Notes under the pieces: model-generated
The model's database searches: none
What the model saw: the letters and a program-made list of their open reading frames with translations, nothing else
Told to the model about the DNA's origin: nothing
Shown here: piece by piece, positions 45,162-55,051 of the stretch
Numbering within the stretch: position 1 is the first letter of the stretch
How the letters are laid out: every line of letters begins with the position of its first letter
Source: Acinetobacter baumannii
GTDB taxonomy: Bacteria; Pseudomonadota; Gammaproteobacteria; Pseudomonadales; Moraxellaceae
Length of the DNA: 64,000 nucleotides
Reading direction: 5' to 3'
NCBI RefSeq assembly: GCF_016508585.1
Contig: NZ_JADVOP010000007.1
Coordinates: 1 to 64,000, forward strand
Made by a program: the position numbers and the translations under genes

Positions 45162-45195
45162 AAAATTGGAAATTTAACTATAAATTTCCAATTTT
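45162..45195 (-). terminator. Strong terminator of the mum operon
   Basis: A 15-bp perfect stem (AAAATTGGAAATTTA / TAAATTTCCAATTTT) with loop ACTA; on the minus strand T-rich sequence follows, 33 bp past the mumC stop. It separates the operon from the PIN-like gene. Confidence 0.85.
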
Positions 45196-45227
45196 TACGT
45201 TCGGATTTAATTGCACATGCATGGGGG

Positions 45228-46967
45228 CTATTGAATCGTGGCAATCACATGATCAGCCTGGCATGTTGTACCGACCTCTGCCAATATTTGTATTTGACCG
45301 CTTTGATGCGCTAAAACTTGGACTTCCATTTTCATGGCTTCCATAATCGCCACCACTTGCCCTTCAATGACCTGCTCGCCTGATTGGACTTTCCATGCCA
45401 TGATGGCGCCATTGATGGGTGCAGGCAAATGTTCAGGTTTAATCTCGAGTTCTGCTTTCTGCTCCAACTGTTGTGCAGTAGAAGTGGTGTTTTGAGCAAA
45501 CATGCCTGCGGGTAATCCGAGACGATGTAGCTTCCCATCAATCTCAATATAGCTCAAAGTCATCGCTTGCTGATGTTGAGGAATACTTCGCTGTGCAGGT
45601 TTGAGTACCTGCTTAAAGTCATTTTCAATCCAGCGCGTATGTACCTTAAATTCATCGGTAAAATCAGGTTCATTCAATACAGCACGATGAAAATCCAGAA
45701 CAGATGCAACACCTTCGATTTTAAATTGCTTTAATGCCCGTCTTGCACGCGCAATTGCGATCTCACGGGTTGAGCCAGTCACAATCAGCTTGGCCATTAA
45801 AGAGTCAAAATGGCTTGAAACCAGCGAGCCTGTGCGCACTCCCGTATCTACGCGCACGCCATGTCCAAATGGCGCTTCAAATAAACTTAATGTACCAAAT
45901 GCCGGAATAAAACCACGACTCGGATCTTCGGCATTAATTCGGAACTCAATTGCATGCCCACGCGCTTTTGGCGTGTCTTGAATAGACAGTTCTTCACCTA
46001 ATGCAACTCTGATTTGTTCAACCACCAAGTCTACTTGTGCCGTTTCCTCAGTCACAGGATGTTCGACCTGCAAACGAGTATTGACTTCAAGAAATGACAA
46101 TGTGCCATTTTGGCTTAATAAATATTCAACGGTTCCTGCACCAACATAGTCTGCTGCCTGACAAATATTTTTTGCAGAACTGAGAATTTCTTGATAAATC
46201 TGATCGCTGATAAACGGCGCAGGAGATTCTTCGACCAGTTTTTGATTACGGCGTTGCAGAGAACAATCTCGCGTACCCAACACCACCACATGACCATGCT
46301 GATCAGCAATCACCTGAGCTTCTACATGACGCGGGTTGTCCAGATACTGCTCGACAAAACACTCACCGCGACCGAATGCCGCTTTTGCTTCTCGAACCGC
46401 AGACTCATAGAGTTCTTTCACTTCTTCAAGTTTCCAGACCACTTTGAGACCGCGTCCACCGCCACCAAATGCCGCTTTAATCGCAATAGGCAAACCATGC
46501 TGTTTGGCAAAAGCTAATGCTTCTTCTGCATTGTTCAATGGATCTTGGGTACCCTGAACCAAGGGTGCACCTACTGAAGCTGCGATTTTACGCGCCTCAA
46601 TTTTATCCCCTAACTTTTGAATCGCGGTTGGAGATGGACCGACCCATTTTAAACCAGCATCAATCACTGCTTGAGCGAACTCTGCACGTTCTGATAAAAA
46701 ACCATAACCAGGATGTACCATCGTGGCTTTGGATTTCTTTGCAACATCAATGATTGCATCGATATTTAAATAGGTTTCTTTGGCTGTTGCTCCAGCTAAA
46801 CCCCATGCCTCATCCGCAAGTTCAACATGTAAGCTGCCCATGTCATCATCTGCATACATGGCAATAGACGTAATACCCATATCACGACATGCTTGGATAA
46901 TACGTACGGCAATTTCACCACGATTGGCGATTAATAGTTTTTCATTGGCATAATTTTGCTTGTTCAT
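45228..46967 (-). CDS. mumC: Biotin carboxylase/BCCP fusion of the mum locus
   Basis: A 579-residue protein with a biotin-carboxylase ATP-grasp domain (KLLIANRGEIAVRII; GGGGRGLKVV; EVNTRLQVEHPVTEE), and a C-terminal biotinyl domain (about 505-579) with biotin-accepting lysine K546 in EAMKMEV. It carboxylates its own biotin with bicarbonate and ATP. Together with MumU it should carboxylate an amide- or urea-like substrate. It is the last gene of the operon, 1 bp after mumU. The name follows the A. baumannii mum locus as I recall it; MumC for this subunit is probable, not certain. Confidence 0.85.
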   Translation of the reverse strand: MNKQNYANEKLLIANRGEIAVRIIQACRDMGITSIAMYADDDMGSLHVELADEAWGLAGATAKETYLNIDAIIDVAKKSKATMVHPGYGFLSERAEFAQAVIDAGLKWVGPSPTAIQKLGDKIEARKIAASVGAPLVQGTQDPLNNAEEALAFAKQHGLPIAIKAAFGGGGRGLKVVWKLEEVKELYESAVREAKAAFGRGECFVEQYLDNPRHVEAQVIADQHGHVVVLGTRDCSLQRRNQKLVEESPAPFISDQIYQEILSSAKNICQAADYVGAGTVEYLLSQNGTLSFLEVNTRLQVEHPVTEETAQVDLVVEQIRVALGEELSIQDTPKARGHAIEFRINAEDPSRGFIPAFGTLSLFEAPFGHGVRVDTGVRTGSLVSSHFDSLMAKLIVTGSTREIAIARARRALKQFKIEGVASVLDFHRAVLNEPDFTDEFKVHTRWIENDFKQVLKPAQRSIPQHQQAMTLSYIEIDGKLHRLGLPAGMFAQNTTSTAQQLEQKAELEIKPEHLPAPINGAIMAWKVQSGEQVIEGQVVAIMEAMKMEVQVLAHQSGQIQILAEVGTTCQADHVIATIQ

Positions 46968-46968
46968 T

Positions 46969-48549
46969 TCAATTCTCTATCTCTACAAATTCGGCAATTT
47001 TTCTAAACTTGACATGGCAATCTGCAGGTATTTGCGCTACCAGATTCCAATGATGTTTAGCGACCGAAGCAATCACAGGATAACCGCCAGTAAGTGGGTG
47101 ATCATTCATAAACAATACTGGCTGACCATTAGGCGGGATTTGCAAAGCACCGATACAGGTCCCTTCACTTTCCAACTCTTGGGTCACTTTACGTTTGAGC
47201 GGGTCTTGACCCAGCAGACGCAAACCGACACGGTTACTTTCATTGGTGACTAACCACGGTTGATTACACAGTTTCTCGATACTGTCTGGATCGAACCAAT
47301 CCGTGCGGGGTCCCATCACAATATCCAGTTCAACCGTGTCACCAAGTTGAGGGAGATTGGTTTTTGCCACGTCATTGAGCGTGATATTGGATGGGACAAC
47401 TTGACCTTGGTAAAGCACATCCCCTACGTTTAAGGGGCGTGGACCAAGAATTGCTAAACTGTCAAAAGAACAGCTATTTAAAACAGGCTGAATGTCGAAA
47501 CCACCACGAACTGCAAGATAATTTCGTAGACCAGCGCGAGGAGTTTGTATGTGAAACTCATCACCACAATCTAATGCAATGGGCTGATAACATTCAAAAT
47601 CAGCGGCTTGACCATCTGCGAATTTCACATGAATATTTGAAATTGCACCAGCCACAGCAATAACCGCTGAATGCTGCATTTTTGCTTTTAAGCCCCCATT
47701 TAAGACCTCAAGCACTGGTGTTTCGGTTGGATTACCAACAATTCGATTGGCGCTGTGCATAGAATCAGTATCCATTGCACCTGCTGTCCCCACACCAATA
47801 TTGGTCTGTTGAAAACGCCCTTCATCTTGTATCGAAGTCTGCAATCCAGATGCTGTAATTTTAAATAAGGGCAGTTGTGAACCGGTGGCTTGTACTGAGA
47901 CGATCTGTTTTGGTACATCTACAGTGATAGGATGATGTGTCACATCTTCAAAATGCACAGTCATTCCTGGTCTTAACAGTGCAGGATTGCATCGCTCCAA
48001 ATCCCACATTTTCTCCGTTGTTGTACCAATCAATTGCCATCCACCAGGGCTATCTTTTGGATAAATCCCTGAATATTGACCTGCTAAGCCTAAAGAGCCT
48101 GATGGAATCTTTTTACGGGGCGTTTTTAAACGCGGAATATCCGTAAACGGTTGGTCAGGACTATTCATATAGGCAAAACCAGGAGCAAAGCCAATAAATG
48201 CCACATCCCACGTACTTTGGTGATGTTTACGAATTACATCTGCGACCGATAAGCCCTGTAGTTCAGCTACTTGCGCTAAATCTTCACCATCATAACGGAT
48301 GGGGATAATCACTTGCTGGCAATGTCGTTGAACATCTAAATCTATATTTAAGGTACCGATTAAAGCCGATAACGTTTTAAAGTCAGTGTTGATCTCGTCA
48401 AAAAAGACCAAAATCGTCTTTGCTGCTGGAATTAAATCTTTGATTCCTTTCACATGTAAATTTTGCAATTTGCTGTATAACGCCAAAGTCTCTTGCAAAC
48501 TGACCAGTTCAATCAAGAAACTATCGGAATTTACTGATAAAAATCGCAT
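46969..48549 (-). CDS. mumU: Fused carboxyltransferase AHS1-AHS2 (PxpB-PxpC-like)
   Basis: A 526-residue fusion of the KipI/PxpB-like AHS1 domain (1-215; FIGFAPGFAYM, PGGWQLIG) and the KipA/PxpC-like AHS2 domain (about 230-520; TSIQDEGRFQQ, GVGTAGAMD). In most bacteria these are separate subunits of 5-oxoprolinase; in urea carboxylase they form the carboxyltransferase part. Beside a biotin carboxylase, carboxyl transfer to an amide-like substrate is likely. The substrate (urea, 5-oxoproline or another lactam) is not decided. Acinetobacter papers place this gene in the mum operon, recalled from memory. Confidence 0.85.
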   Translation of the reverse strand: MRFLSVNSDSFLIELVSLQETLALYSKLQNLHVKGIKDLIPAAKTILVFFDEINTDFKTLSALIGTLNIDLDVQRHCQQVIIPIRYDGEDLAQVAELQGLSVADVIRKHHQSTWDVAFIGFAPGFAYMNSPDQPFTDIPRLKTPRKKIPSGSLGLAGQYSGIYPKDSPGGWQLIGTTTEKMWDLERCNPALLRPGMTVHFEDVTHHPITVDVPKQIVSVQATGSQLPLFKITASGLQTSIQDEGRFQQTNIGVGTAGAMDTDSMHSANRIVGNPTETPVLEVLNGGLKAKMQHSAVIAVAGAISNIHVKFADGQAADFECYQPIALDCGDEFHIQTPRAGLRNYLAVRGGFDIQPVLNSCSFDSLAILGPRPLNVGDVLYQGQVVPSNITLNDVAKTNLPQLGDTVELDIVMGPRTDWFDPDSIEKLCNQPWLVTNESNRVGLRLLGQDPLKRKVTQELESEGTCIGALQIPPNGQPVLFMNDHPLTGGYPVIASVAKHHWNLVAQIPADCHVKFRKIAEFVEIEN

Positions 48550-48567
48550 TTACTGATCCTTTCTTTT

Positions 48568-49374
48568 TTAACCCATCCAGACACGATCTGGAATATCGGT
48601 AATCAACATGTGTCCAGGTGCATGACTAATTGCAAATGGAACTTTAGAGTTCATGACTGCCGCTTGTGGTGTAACACCACATGCCCAAAACACGGGAATC
48701 TCTCCTGCTTCAATACGAGATGCTTCACCAAAATCAGGTTGATTGATATCTTGAATACCCAAACTTTCAGGATGCCCGATATGCACAGGTGCGCCATGTA
48801 CACTCGGCATACGGGCAGTGATTTTTACGGCTTCTGGAATCTGGTCTGAAGGAATGGGACGCATGGAAACCACCATATTGCCCGACATTCGCCCTGCTGG
48901 CACACAGCGAATGTTGCTCAAATACATGGGTACATTGGTTTTGTCATGAATATGACGGACTTCAATACCTGCATCTTGCAACGCGGTTTCAAAAGAAAAA
49001 CTACAGCCAATTAAAAATGTCACCAGATCCGGATGGGCATTGTAGATCTCAGTCGCATCGGTCACTTCATCGACCATCTCGCCATCTTTCCAAATTCGAT
49101 AGCGCGGAAAATCTGTTCGAATGTCGGAATCAGACGCCAACTTTGTGGCATATACCCCTTCTTCCAAAACATCTAAAACGGGGCAGCTTTGAGGATTACG
49201 ATGGGCGTACAACAAGAAATCATAGGCCCAATCTTTAGGTACAGAAATCATATTCACCTGTGTCATGCCTGGTGCCATACCTGCAGTCGGTCGATCAAAA
49301 CCTGCACGAATCTGCTTTCTTGCTTCCCGAGTCGCTTTTAGTTGCGATGGATCAACTTTGATATTTTTGAACAT
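48568..49374 (-). CDS. mumH: DUF1445 putative hydro-lyase (D-glutamate cyclase-like)
   Basis: A 268-residue protein of the DUF1445/UPF0317 family. [10 protein letters not shown] and [10 protein letters not shown] lie in the N-terminal half, and [18 protein letters not shown] and [12 protein letters not shown] are conserved stretches in the second half. Family members beside 5-oxoprolinase genes are assigned as putative hydro-lyases or D-glutamate cyclases. It lies between mumL and mumU with 12-18 bp gaps. I recall the gene as mumH in A. baumannii, but the reaction is unknown. Confidence 0.8.
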   Translation of the reverse strand: MFKNIKVDPSQLKATREARKQIRAGFDRPTAGMAPGMTQVNMISVPKDWAYDFLLYAHRNPQSCPVLDVLEEGVYATKLASDSDIRTDFPRYRIWKDGEMVDEVTDATEIYNAHPDLVTFLIGCSFSFETALQDAGIEVRHIHDKTNVPMYLSNIRCVPAGRMSGNMVVSMRPIPSDQIPEAVKITARMPSVHGAPVHIGHPESLGIQDINQPDFGEASRIEAGEIPVFWACGVTPQAAVMNSKVPFAISHAPGHMLITDIPDRVWMG

Positions 49375-49386
49375 CTGTATCTTCCT

Positions 49387-50145
49387 TTATGCACAAAATG
49401 AACGAATCTGAATATCATTTTTTAACAGTTCAGCTTTAATGGCAGCAGACATCTCTAATGCACCTGCGGTATCACCATGCAAACAAATCGTATCGGCTTG
49501 GATCGGGGTAAATACCCCATCAATCGATTCAACCCCACCGTTTTTCAGCATAGAAACCACACGTTGTGCTACAAAATCAGCATCATGCAGCACTGCACCT
49601 TCCAAACGGCGTGAAACCAAAGAGCCATCTCGGTTATAAGCACGATCCGCGAATGCCTCGGACACCACTGTTAAACCTGCTTGACGTGCCTGCTTGACCA
49701 GATTAGACCCTGCTAAGGCGACCAATACCAGCGAAGGGTTATACATTTTAATCGCTGCAATGACTGCTTCCGCCTGAACTGCATCTTTGGCAATCGTGTT
49801 ATAAAGTGCGCCATGGGGTTTAACATACTTCACTGTCGAACCAGCCACTTTGGCAAGCCCATCCAATGCAGAAATTTGGTAGAGAACATCGGCAATCAAC
49901 TCGTCCCGCGACAAATCCATATTGCGGCGACCAAAACCCACCAAATCAGGATAGGCAACATGCGCACCGATACAGACATTCAATTGCACAGCCTGCTTTA
50001 ATGTTTGTAATATCCCTAATGGGTCACCAGCATGAAAACCACAAGCAATATTGGCACTACTGACCACAGGTAAAATCTGCTCGTCGTTACCCATTTTCCA
50101 TGAGCCGAAACTTTCACCCAAATCACTATTTAAATCGACAAACAT
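49387..50145 (-). CDS. mumL: LamB/YcsF family protein (PxpA-like)
   Basis: A 252-residue protein of the LamB/YcsF family (5-oxoprolinase subunit A, PxpA). The N-terminus [27 protein letters not shown] and VKPHGALYN are its hallmarks, and the metal- and substrate-binding Asp and His residues are in place. In E. coli-type PxpA it works with PxpB/PxpC in the ATP-dependent opening of 5-oxoproline. Here the partners are a fused PxpBC-like protein and a biotin carboxylase. It lies 34 bp after mumT. Confidence 0.9.
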   Translation of the reverse strand: MFVDLNSDLGESFGSWKMGNDEQILPVVSSANIACGFHAGDPLGILQTLKQAVQLNVCIGAHVAYPDLVGFGRRNMDLSRDELIADVLYQISALDGLAKVAGSTVKYVKPHGALYNTIAKDAVQAEAVIAAIKMYNPSLVLVALAGSNLVKQARQAGLTVVSEAFADRAYNRDGSLVSRRLEGAVLHDADFVAQRVVSMLKNGGVESIDGVFTPIQADTICLHGDTAGALEMSAAIKAELLKNDIQIRSFCA

Positions 50146-50179
50146 CAGCGTAGTTCCTTTTAATTGAGTGTTAGATTGA

Positions 50180-51412
50180 TTACAGCTTGGTGAGATAATT
50201 AAATACCGTAGTAAAAGACATATATCCCATCCACCATGTCAGTAAGCAGGTCAGCACACCTAAAATCAATAACCATTTTGGATAGTTATAATTGCCCATG
50301 AGATCCTTGCGGCATGCAGCAACATAAACAAAAATCGTCAAACCAATCGGTAAAACCAGACCATTAAACCCACCCACAAAGATCAATAATCCAGCCGGTG
50401 TTGCACCTAAAATCACATAAAGTAACAGTGCCAATGAAATGAAACTAATCGTGATGTAATTGGTTTGCTTGGTTGTTAGATTCTTTTTAAATGCAGAAAC
50501 GAATGAAACCGAAGTATAGGCTGCGCCGATGGTGCTACTGATCCCTGCTGCCCAGAAAATCAAGCCAAACAGTTTAAATCCAAACGTACCTGCCGCATAT
50601 TGAAATGCTTGTGCTGCTGGATTGGCATCATGGCTGGCTAAATCAATTGTTGCACCACTCACCACCACACCTAAAAATGCCAGGAACAACACATAACGCA
50701 TGATCCCAACAACAACGATCCCCTTGGTTGCTGCTTTAGCCACTTCATCAATATTTTCTGGACCAACAGCACCCTTATCGAGCAAACGATGTGCACCTGC
50801 ATAGCAGATATAGCCTCCGACTGTACCGCCCACAATTGTGGTAATAATCGCAAAATCAATTTGGTCAGGTGCAAAAGTTTGTTGAACAGCCTGTCCCACG
50901 GGCGGCATGACAATAAAGGCCACAATGACAATCAGAATAATTTTGAGTAAGCCCAAAACAATCATGCTTTTGTCCATCACCAATGTGGCTTTTCTGGAAG
51001 CAAAAATAAGAATCGCCAACGCACCACTGACTACGCCACCAATTTTGGTATCTAAACCAAACAAAGCATTCAAGCCCAGTGCTGCACCTGCAATGTTCCC
51101 GATACTGAAGAAGAAGCCGCCAAGAATGACCAAAAATGCAAGTAAATAGCCACTTCCAGGTAAAGCCTTGTTGGCAATATCAGAGGCTCGCATTTGGGTT
51201 AGCGTCACCACACGCCAAATGTTTTGCTGAACCACATAATCAATCAGGATAGAAATCAAGATAGCAAAGCCAAATGCTGCACCCAATTTCACTGTAAATA
51301 CAGCAGTTTGCGTAAGGAATCCCGGACCCATTGCAGACGTTGCCATCATAAATATCGATGCAACGATAGCCCATTGACGGTCAGATAATATAGAAGATTT
51401 CAATAAAGACAT
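50180..51412 (-). CDS. mumT: NRAMP-family divalent metal importer
   Basis: An inner-membrane NRAMP-like transporter of 410 residues with about eleven membrane segments ([12 protein letters not shown] in the first). The family's metal-binding segment DPGN in helix 1 is represented here by the MGPGF stretch, so the site is divergent. A. baumannii MumT is, as I recall, a manganese importer induced under metal starvation. The ATG at 51412 has an AGGA ribosome binding site; the frame extends to 51445. It heads a five-gene operon, coupling metal uptake with the carboxylase genes. Confidence 0.82.
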   Translation of the reverse strand: MSLLKSSILSDRQWAIVASIFMMATSAMGPGFLTQTAVFTVKLGAAFGFAILISILIDYVVQQNIWRVVTLTQMRASDIANKALPGSGYLLAFLVILGGFFFSIGNIAGAALGLNALFGLDTKIGGVVSGALAILIFASRKATLVMDKSMIVLGLLKIILIVIVAFIVMPPVGQAVQQTFAPDQIDFAIITTIVGGTVGGYICYAGAHRLLDKGAVGPENIDEVAKAATKGIVVVGIMRYVLFLAFLGVVVSGATIDLASHDANPAAQAFQYAAGTFGFKLFGLIFWAAGISSTIGAAYTSVSFVSAFKKNLTTKQTNYITISFISLALLLYVILGATPAGLLIFVGGFNGLVLPIGLTIFVYVAACRKDLMGNYNYPKWLLILGVLTCLLTWWMGYMSFTTVFNYLTKL

Positions 51413-51445
51413 GTATGCGTTCCTCATCCATTTGAGCTTAATCAA

Positions 51446-51770
51446 CGCTATTTCAAGTTAAACAAAGAACATCATTTTTTTCTGAAAATATGAAATTCTT
51501 TTATTCTTTAAATCTTGAAGATTTTTTGGTAGTGCTCTACCAAATCCATATTTGAAATAAAAGCACAGGAAATGAACCAGAACAATCATCCTTAAAGATC
51601 GGCAATAAAAACATAACATAATGAATTTAATGAATTTTATTTTAACATTATTGTTATAATAATGATTCTTTATAGATTCCGATAAGTTCTGATTATCAAA
51701 AAAGCAGGCTTTGAAAAAATTTCAAAGCTGAATTGATTCCATAAATTTTAGATATTCCAACAAAGATTAC
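51446..51770. promoter_or_regulatory. Intergenic region between mumR and mumT, with the mumT promoter
   Basis: 325 bp of very AT-rich DNA with no gene. It includes CATTATT-GTTAT-AATAATG (51646-51664), a perfect 7-bp inverted repeat, and a nearby direct repeat ATGAATTTA/ATGAATTTT (51621-51640). These are candidate sites for MumR (LysR) or a metal repressor such as Fur or Mur. Confidence 0.5.
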
Positions 51771-52682
51771 TTAATTTTTAATTTTATCATTCAACTTTTT
51801 CATTGCTCTATCGGAGATCAACACCGCCAAATCCGTTAGCTTTTCCTTTAAAGCGGTATTATTTCCCTGGGTATAAATTGCGGTGAAATGAAAAGTCTTG
51901 AGCTGAATTGGAGTATCCAATATTTCCAAACGCCCCTCTAAAATTTCTTTGAGTGCGGTCAATTTAGGCACTACAGCGATCCCTAAACCCTGTTCGGCCA
52001 AACGTAATAGAGTTGCCAGTGAATAACTGGTGATTGAAAGCGGCTCATCGATGCCCTGTTCTTTCATGCGGGCTTTCAGCTCTTTGTAAGGATAGGTAAT
52101 TCTTGGATAAGTCAAAATAGTATGAGACATCAATGTCCTGAATGACATTTGACCGATGCCTCCTTTAAAGGAAGGAGATGCTAAAAAACTTAATTCAAAA
52201 TCACACAGTGAACGTTCAATACACTCAAAGGGTAAGGTAGGTCCAAGTAAAAAAGCCATATCCAAATCCCCTACACGTACACCTTCTTGCAGGTCTGGGG
52301 TCAAACTCACCACGATTTCGATAGAAACTTTAGGAAATTCTTTTTGAACCTGTTCCATATATTCCACTAGCCATGTGTGTACGATGGTTTCAGAGACACC
52401 TAAACGAATGGTCCCTGTCAAATACTGACTTTCAGTCAGCTCAGCAACCAAATCTGTTTCAAGCCGCATGAATTTTTCAGCATATTTGAATAAAGTTGTT
52501 CCTTTATGAGTGGCTTTAATCTGGCGGGCACTGCGATCCAGCACTTTAAAGCCAAGATCATTTTCAATCGCAGTAATTTTTTGTGAAATTGCCGGCTGTG
52601 TCGTTTGAAGTTTGGTCGCCGCTTTATTGAAACTTTTTAAAGTCACCACCCAATAAAATGCTTCAAGGTTTTTTAAGTTCAT
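51771..52682 (-). CDS. mumR: LysR-family regulator of the mum locus
   Basis: A 303-residue LysR protein. The N-terminal winged helix (MNLKNLEAFYWVVTLKSFNKAATKL and TTQPAISQKITAIE) is clear, and the effector domain spans about 90-295. It lies immediately upstream of mumT on the same strand, and A. baumannii MumR is described as a manganese-responsive activator. The LysR-type target should be the 325-bp gap at 51446. It is not divergent from its target, which is less usual for this family. Confidence 0.88.
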   Translation of the reverse strand: MNLKNLEAFYWVVTLKSFNKAATKLQTTQPAISQKITAIENDLGFKVLDRSARQIKATHKGTTLFKYAEKFMRLETDLVAELTESQYLTGTIRLGVSETIVHTWLVEYMEQVQKEFPKVSIEIVVSLTPDLQEGVRVGDLDMAFLLGPTLPFECIERSLCDFELSFLASPSFKGGIGQMSFRTLMSHTILTYPRITYPYKELKARMKEQGIDEPLSITSYSLATLLRLAEQGLGIAVVPKLTALKEILEGRLEILDTPIQLKTFHFTAIYTQGNNTALKEKLTDLAVLISDRAMKKLNDKIKN

Positions 52683-52808
52683 GATCCATCTTGACCTTAT
52701 CTATGAATGATGACGTTATGCAAATCCTTTGCCAGCCTAACGGATAATCGTGTAAATGCAAAAACAGTTAAAATCATATCAGCAGCTTTCAGCACTGATT
52801 CAGTTTTA

Positions 52809-53054
52809 TCAATAATGGGGTGGACGATTGGTCATTGGATCAAAAGCCGCAATACCTTCTGACAAATCAGCAGACTCTACCCGCTGATACAGTAACTGCA
52901 TTTGTTTTTTTAAATCAGCAATTTCCAAGCCCTGTTGCGCAACTTGATCATTTAATTGTTCGACTAAATCATCTAAAAATGCAATTCGGACTTGCAAATC
53001 TTCGATAGGTGCGGAAAATGACGCCTGATCATCAAGATTTTTATGTTTAGTCAT
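52809..53054 (-). CDS. slyX: SlyX family protein
   Basis: An 81-residue coiled-coil protein. The DLQVRIAFLDDLVEQLNDQVAQQ heptads and the C-terminal PPHY are the SlyX hallmarks. Function unknown. The first methionine is the only one before residue 50, so the start at 53054 is likely. Its ATG is 35 bp from that of uup on the opposite strand. Confidence 0.9.
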   Translation of the reverse strand: MTKHKNLDDQASFSAPIEDLQVRIAFLDDLVEQLNDQVAQQGLEIADLKKQMQLLYQRVESADLSEGIAAFDPMTNRPPHY

Positions 53055-53089
53055 TTTTAGTCCTCACTGTGGGATGTTTAGGAAACCGT

Positions 53090-54997
53090 ATGGCCTATAT
53101 TACTATAAGGGATGTCCAACTTGCGTTTGGTGGACCTGCCCTGCTCGATGGCGCAAACTTCAATTTAGAACGTGGCGAACGAGTCTGTTTGATTGGCCGT
53201 AACGGTGAAGGTAAGTCTACTTTACTCAAACTGATTGAGGGAAGTTTATTACCCGATCAAGGTGAAATTGCCTTACAAAACGGAATCACCATTTCCATGC
53301 TTGCTCAGGATGTACCCATGGATTCTGGCAAGGTCGCGGATATTGTCGCTGAGGGCGCAGGTGAAGCTGCTCAAGTCCTCAAAGAATACCATGAAGCGAG
53401 TGATGCTTGTGTATTAGGTGATATGGATGCTTGTGACCGTATGGGCAACTTGCAGCACAAGCTTGATCTACTGGATGGCTGGGCTTTAGAAACCAAAGTC
53501 AATGCTATTCTCAGCAAAATGGGGCTAGATCCAGAAGCTGATCTGGCAGATTTATCTGGTGGTCGTAAACGTCGTGTTTTATTGGCACGGGCTTTACTCA
53601 CACAGCCCGATGTTTTATTGCTTGATGAACCAACCAACCATTTGGATGTCGAAAGTATCGAATGGTTAGAAAAATTTTTACTCGATCAAAATAATCTCAC
53701 GCTGTTATTTATTTCACATGACCGTGCTTTTGTCGACAGTATTGCAACCCGTATCGTTGAATTAGACCGTGGTATTTTGCGCAGTTATGAAGGCAACTAC
53801 TCGAGATACCTCGACTTAAAAGCCCAACAAATGGAAGCAGAAGAAAAACAAAATGCTTTATTTGACAAAAAGCTGGCTGAAGAAGAGGCCTGGATTCGTC
53901 AGGGCATTAAAGCTCGCCGTACACGAAATGAAGGTCGTGTACGTGCATTAAAAGATTTACGCGAACAATCCAAAGCACGTCGTTCACAACAGGGCAAAGT
54001 CAGCATGGCGGCGCAAGAAGCCAACCGTTCAGGTAAACTGGTCTTCGATATTGAACATTTACGGGTTGAATATGATGGCTATCCAATCATCAAAGACTTC
54101 TCTGCCTTGGTTCTGCGTGGTGATCGGATCGGTTTAGTGGGCGATAACGGTGTTGGTAAAACAACCTTAGTCAAAGCCATCCTTGGTGAGATTGAACATA
54201 CGGGTTCAGTTAAAACGGGCACCCAATTAGAAGTCGCCTATTTTGATCAGCTACGCAATGCGCTTGACCTTGAAAAATCGGTTAAAGACAACGTTTCTGA
54301 AGGCTCAGACCATGTCGATGTGAATGGCAGCCGTCGTCATATCTACAGCTATTTACAAGATTTCCTGTTCTCTCCTGAGCGTGCGCGTACACCTGTTAAA
54401 GCCCTTTCAGGTGGTGAGCGAAACCGTATTCTTCTTGCAAAACTCTTGCTTAAACCCGCCAATTTGATTGTCATGGACGAGCCAACCAATGACTTGGATA
54501 TGGTTACACTTGAACTTCTAGAAGAAATGCTCAGTGAATACAAGGGCACCTTGTTGTTGATCTCGCATGACCGTGCCTTTATGGACAATGTGGTGACATC
54601 AACCTGGGTATTTGATGGTAAAGGCAATATTGATGAATATATTGGTGGTTATCAAGACTATCTTGAACAGCGCCCTGATCAAAAAGTTGTAGACCAAAAG
54701 AGTGATGTTAAAAAAGCCCTTGCCAAAGCCGAGGCAGCGACTGCGGCTGTTGAAGCACCCGTCAAAAAAGTTAAGCTGAGTTATAAAGACCAACGTGCTT
54801 TGGAACAGTTGCCTGCCGAAATCGAGGCATTGGAAAAAGAACAGGCTGAACTCTCAGAAAAACTCGCAGATGGTTCATGGTTTGTCACAGATGCTGATGC
54901 TGCAACTCAAGCCTCTCAACGTTTGGCTGAAATCGATGATCTGCTTTTGGAAAAAATGGAACGCTGGGATCAACTTGAAGAAATGACCAAAGGTTAA
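53090..54997 (+). CDS. uup: ABC-F ATPase Uup
   Basis: A 635-residue ABC-F protein with two ATP-binding cassettes and no membrane segment. Walker A motifs are GRNGEGKST and GDNGVGKTT, and signature motifs are LSGGRKRRV and LSGGERNRI. A C-terminal coiled-coil domain (about 565-635) is the Uup DNA-binding tail. Uup affects transposon excision precision and ribosome function. The start at the ATG 53090 has an AGGAAA ribosome binding site; the frame extends 7 codons upstream. It is divergent from slyX. Confidence 0.95.
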   Translation: MAYITIRDVQLAFGGPALLDGANFNLERGERVCLIGRNGEGKSTLLKLIEGSLLPDQGEIALQNGITISMLAQDVPMDSGKVADIVAEGAGEAAQVLKEYHEASDACVLGDMDACDRMGNLQHKLDLLDGWALETKVNAILSKMGLDPEADLADLSGGRKRRVLLARALLTQPDVLLLDEPTNHLDVESIEWLEKFLLDQNNLTLLFISHDRAFVDSIATRIVELDRGILRSYEGNYSRYLDLKAQQMEAEEKQNALFDKKLAEEEAWIRQGIKARRTRNEGRVRALKDLREQSKARRSQQGKVSMAAQEANRSGKLVFDIEHLRVEYDGYPIIKDFSALVLRGDRIGLVGDNGVGKTTLVKAILGEIEHTGSVKTGTQLEVAYFDQLRNALDLEKSVKDNVSEGSDHVDVNGSRRHIYSYLQDFLFSPERARTPVKALSGGERNRILLAKLLLKPANLIVMDEPTNDLDMVTLELLEEMLSEYKGTLLLISHDRAFMDNVVTSTWVFDGKGNIDEYIGGYQDYLEQRPDQKVVDQKSDVKKALAKAEAATAAVEAPVKKVKLSYKDQRALEQLPAEIEALEKEQAELSEKLADGSWFVTDADAATQASQRLAEIDDLLLEKMERWDQLEEMTKG

Positions 54998-55016
54998 TTT
55001 TTTATTGTTTCTTCCA

Positions 55017-55048
55017 AAAAAACTCCGTAAATCTGCGGAGTTTTTTTT
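55017..55048. terminator. Bidirectional terminator after uup
   Basis: AAAACTCCG / CGGAGTTTT stem with an internal T-G pair, flanked by A and T runs, between uup (+) and the membrane protein ending at 55052 (-). Confidence 0.9.
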
Positions 55049-55051
55049 GAG

